Of a DNA stretch of 64,000 bases, positions 62,697 through 64,000 are shown piece after piece. The notes beneath the pieces were generated by a model. It saw only the letters and a program-made list of their open reading frames with translations. It ran no database searches and was not told the DNA's origin. The number at the start of each line of letters is the position of its first letter. Within the stretch, counting starts at the first letter, position 1. The position numbers and the translations under genes are program-made. Source of the DNA: Pseudomonas sp. MRSN 12121 (GTDB lineage: Bacteria; Pseudomonadota; Gammaproteobacteria; Pseudomonadales; Pseudomonadaceae); the NCBI RefSeq assembly GCF_000931465.1, contig NZ_CP010892.1, positions 3,433,388-3,497,387 of the forward strand. Direction: 5' to 3'.

Positions 62697-62762
62697 GATG
62701 AAAGTGCCTAACTGAAAAGATGGGCAGAGAGGCAACTCGATGCCCCTCTGCAAAGTGCTTGC

Positions 62763-63356
62763 TTACTGGTAAGTCAGGGTAAACGGCAGCGTGCCGTTGG
62801 CAGTACCAGGCACCAACGTTTCGCCGTTAGCGACATAACCGGCTCGCATATTGAGATTGGCGGTGTACTTTGGAGCTTCCGTTGTGCCGCCCTTTACCAG
62901 AGCTGCGTCGATGAATTCGTTCGCCGCCAGATTGATCAGGTTATTGGCACTGTTATAAACAGCGATGCCCACACCTTTCGCGGTACCGGTGGTTTTCAGC
63001 AAGGTGTTCTTTTTCGGATCGACGCCCGACCCGGACATCGGGTCGAATTGCAAGCGCACCGTGGTCAAGCCGGTGGCGGTGGCACCGCAATCGAGGTTGA
63101 TGCTGATGGCATTACCGGCCACGATACTGCCGCCCGCGGTCCCCCCCAGGGAGTCCATACTGACCTTGCCCAGGGCGACGTCGATGTTCTGGTCGCCTTT
63201 GCTGCCACCGACGGTGGTGCCGGCGCCGGCGGTGGCGCTGCAGGAAGCGGCGGTGATTTCACCGGTAAAATTGATGGTGCCGTCCGCGGCCATGGCCGAA
63301 TTGGCCAACAGGCCGGCAATGGATGCTGCAAGAATTTGCTTCAGATAAACGGACAT
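62763..63356 (-). CDS. Major fimbrial subunit (pilin)
   Basis: A 197-residue pilin with a signal peptide (about 1-23, Ala-Met-Ala), the disulfide Cys pair (about residues 39 and 90), an N-terminal donor strand (Gly-Thr-Ile-Asn-Phe-Thr-Gly-Glu-Ile) and the C-terminal penultimate Tyr-Gln typical of pilins. It is the first gene of the pilin-chaperone-usher-adhesin-adhesin operon, the CupC/CupA-like order. A palindrome upstream may bind the RocA-like regulator. Confidence 0.92.
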   Translation of the reverse strand: MSVYLKQILAASIAGLLANSAMAADGTINFTGEITAASCSATAGAGTTVGGSKGDQNIDVALGKVSMDSLGGTAGGSIVAGNAISINLDCGATATGLTTVRLQFDPMSGSGVDPKKNTLLKTTGTAKGVGIAVYNSANNLINLAANEFIDAALVKGGTTEAPKYTANLNMRAGYVANGETLVPGTANGTLPFTLTYQ

Positions 63357-63486
63357 GAAACGTTCCTATCGTTAGGGAGTAGTAAGCAGATCAACTCTTT
63401 GAAAGAGTGAGGAAATTTTCCTTTTTGAGGCAAACGCCAACAATCTGCCGATTCCAACCACCCCCCTAGAAAAGTCCTTCATCTAA

Positions 63487-63502
63487 GTAGGACTACTCCT
63501 AC
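63487..63502. promoter_or_regulatory. Palindrome upstream of the fimbrial operon
   Basis: GTAGGACTACTCCTAC is an inverted repeat (GTAGGA, four bases, TCCTAC), 131 bp upstream of the pilin start. Its TAGGA-N4-TCCTA shape suits a LuxR/NarL-type response regulator such as BvgA or RcsB. It also lies near the terminator of the next gene, so position alone does not prove a role. Confidence 0.5.
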
Positions 63503-63513
63503 AAAAGCACAGC

Positions 63514-63546
63514 AAAAAAAACGCCTGTCCTTTTAAGGAGCAGGCG
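63514..63546 (-). terminator. Rho-independent terminator of the GldG-family gene
   Basis: On the minus strand CGCCTG (63541-63546) and CAGGCG (63522-63527) form the base of a stem, with CTCCTT and a following GGA inside, then eight T. It ends the transcript of the gene stopping at 63585. Confidence 0.85.
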
Positions 63547-63584
63547 CATTCATGGCCCAGGCGGCGTTTTAATCCCAGGACAGA

Positions 63585-64000
63585 TCAGCGTCTGCTGATG
63601 GCTCGACGGGACAAGGCGGCGCTCGCCCAGCGCCCTGCGCCCAGCAGCCCGATCAACAGCGGGACCAGGGCGATGTTCACGGCCTTGAGCCACTCCCCCA
63701 GGCGCTCGATTTCCAGGTTGGATGCCCTGGCGGTCCGGCGCATCTGCGCCTCGATGGCCTGTCGCTCTTCGGTGAAGCGCATCATGGTTGCCTGCTGTTC
63801 GGCGGAAAGCTGGTCATTGCTCTGGTTCTCACGCTGCAACCGGGCCAATTGCCGGTCCGTCTCATCCAGGCGGCCCTGCAGCTCGGCATTCATCCTGTGC
63901 AGGCGCGCACGCGCCTGCCCCTGCATCTGCTCGACCAGGCCAAACGTACGGCTGAAGTGCCCCCTGGAGCGCAGGCCGATCAACTCGTCGGAACCGCTCA
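63585..64000 (-). CDS. GldG-family ABC transport auxiliary protein, C-terminal part
   Basis: The frame is open to the window edge, so only the last 138 residues or so are seen. They form a coiled coil with many Glu, Arg and Gln (about 95 residues), a basic linker and a hydrophobic helix ending in a basic tail. This is how the C-terminus of GldG-type proteins, partners of ABC-2 exporters, ends. The ABC genes would lie to the right of the window. The identification is from this short region only. Confidence 0.6.
   Translation of the reverse strand, partial: SGSDELIGLRSRGHFSRTFGLVEQMQGQARARLHRMNAELQGRLDETDRQLARLQRENQSNDQLSAEQQATMMRFTEERQAIEAQMRRTARASNLEIERLGEWLKAVNIALVPLLIGLLGAGRWASAALSRRAISRR

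Overview
The window is high-GC gammaproteobacterial DNA. It most resembles a Pseudomonas of the fluorescens/chlororaphis/protegens type. The clues are an OprD-family porin, Cup-type chaperone-usher fimbriae next to a Roc-like two-component cluster, a MexHI-OpmD-like RND pump, a PhoD phosphatase with a Pho box, and a Xer dif site of the Pseudomonas/E. coli type. No rRNA, tRNA or CRISPR array was seen. Species assignment is inference.

Region 1 (1-7229) is the end of a Tn3-family transposon of the Tn4651/Tn4652 kind: tnpA and a tnpC-like regulator near one end, with chromate-resistance passengers chrB, chrA and a DUF1259 gene. A perfect 11-bp inverted repeat sits at the chrB start, and a 34-codon membrane microprotein gene lies divergent to chrB. 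The terminal repeat ends only 22 bp from a dif site (7252-7279). KOPS-like octamers to the right of the site all point toward it, so this is probably the chromosome terminus.

Region 2 (7.3-14.5 kb) is accessory: a KAP-family P-loop NTPase, a GNAT-Rnk fusion, a MerR regulator divergent from an NAD-dependent epimerase-like gene, and a lower-GC pair encoding a DUF3223 (HNH-like) protein and a cytosolic 5'-nucleotidase I-like HAD enzyme.

Region 3 (14.7-23 kb) looks like a phosphorus-scavenging unit: a periplasmic acid phosphatase, PhoD with a Pho box, and a divergent exbD-tonB-TonB receptor-exbB-phospholipase D operon. The genes suggest capture, cleavage and import of a phosphorylated compound.

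Region 4 (23-36.4 kb) holds an SDR and LysR pair, a CPA1 antiporter, an AAHS-type MFS transporter, and a TetR-controlled acyl-CoA catabolic operon (thiolase, acyl-CoA ligase, enoyl-CoA hydratase, acyl-CoA dehydrogenase) followed by an OprD porin. The TetR promoter and operator can be read directly.

Region 5 (36.6-47.5 kb) has an MFS plus tripartite RND efflux operon, then an aldehyde dehydrogenase, an AraC regulator and an SDR.

Region 6 (48.3-63.4 kb) is a surface-attachment module: two large hybrid histidine kinases, a stand-alone EAL phosphodiesterase, a LuxR-type response regulator, and a five-gene chaperone-usher fimbrial operon with two paralogous adhesin-like proteins. A palindrome upstream of the pilin gene is a candidate regulator site. 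The window ends inside a GldG-family gene.
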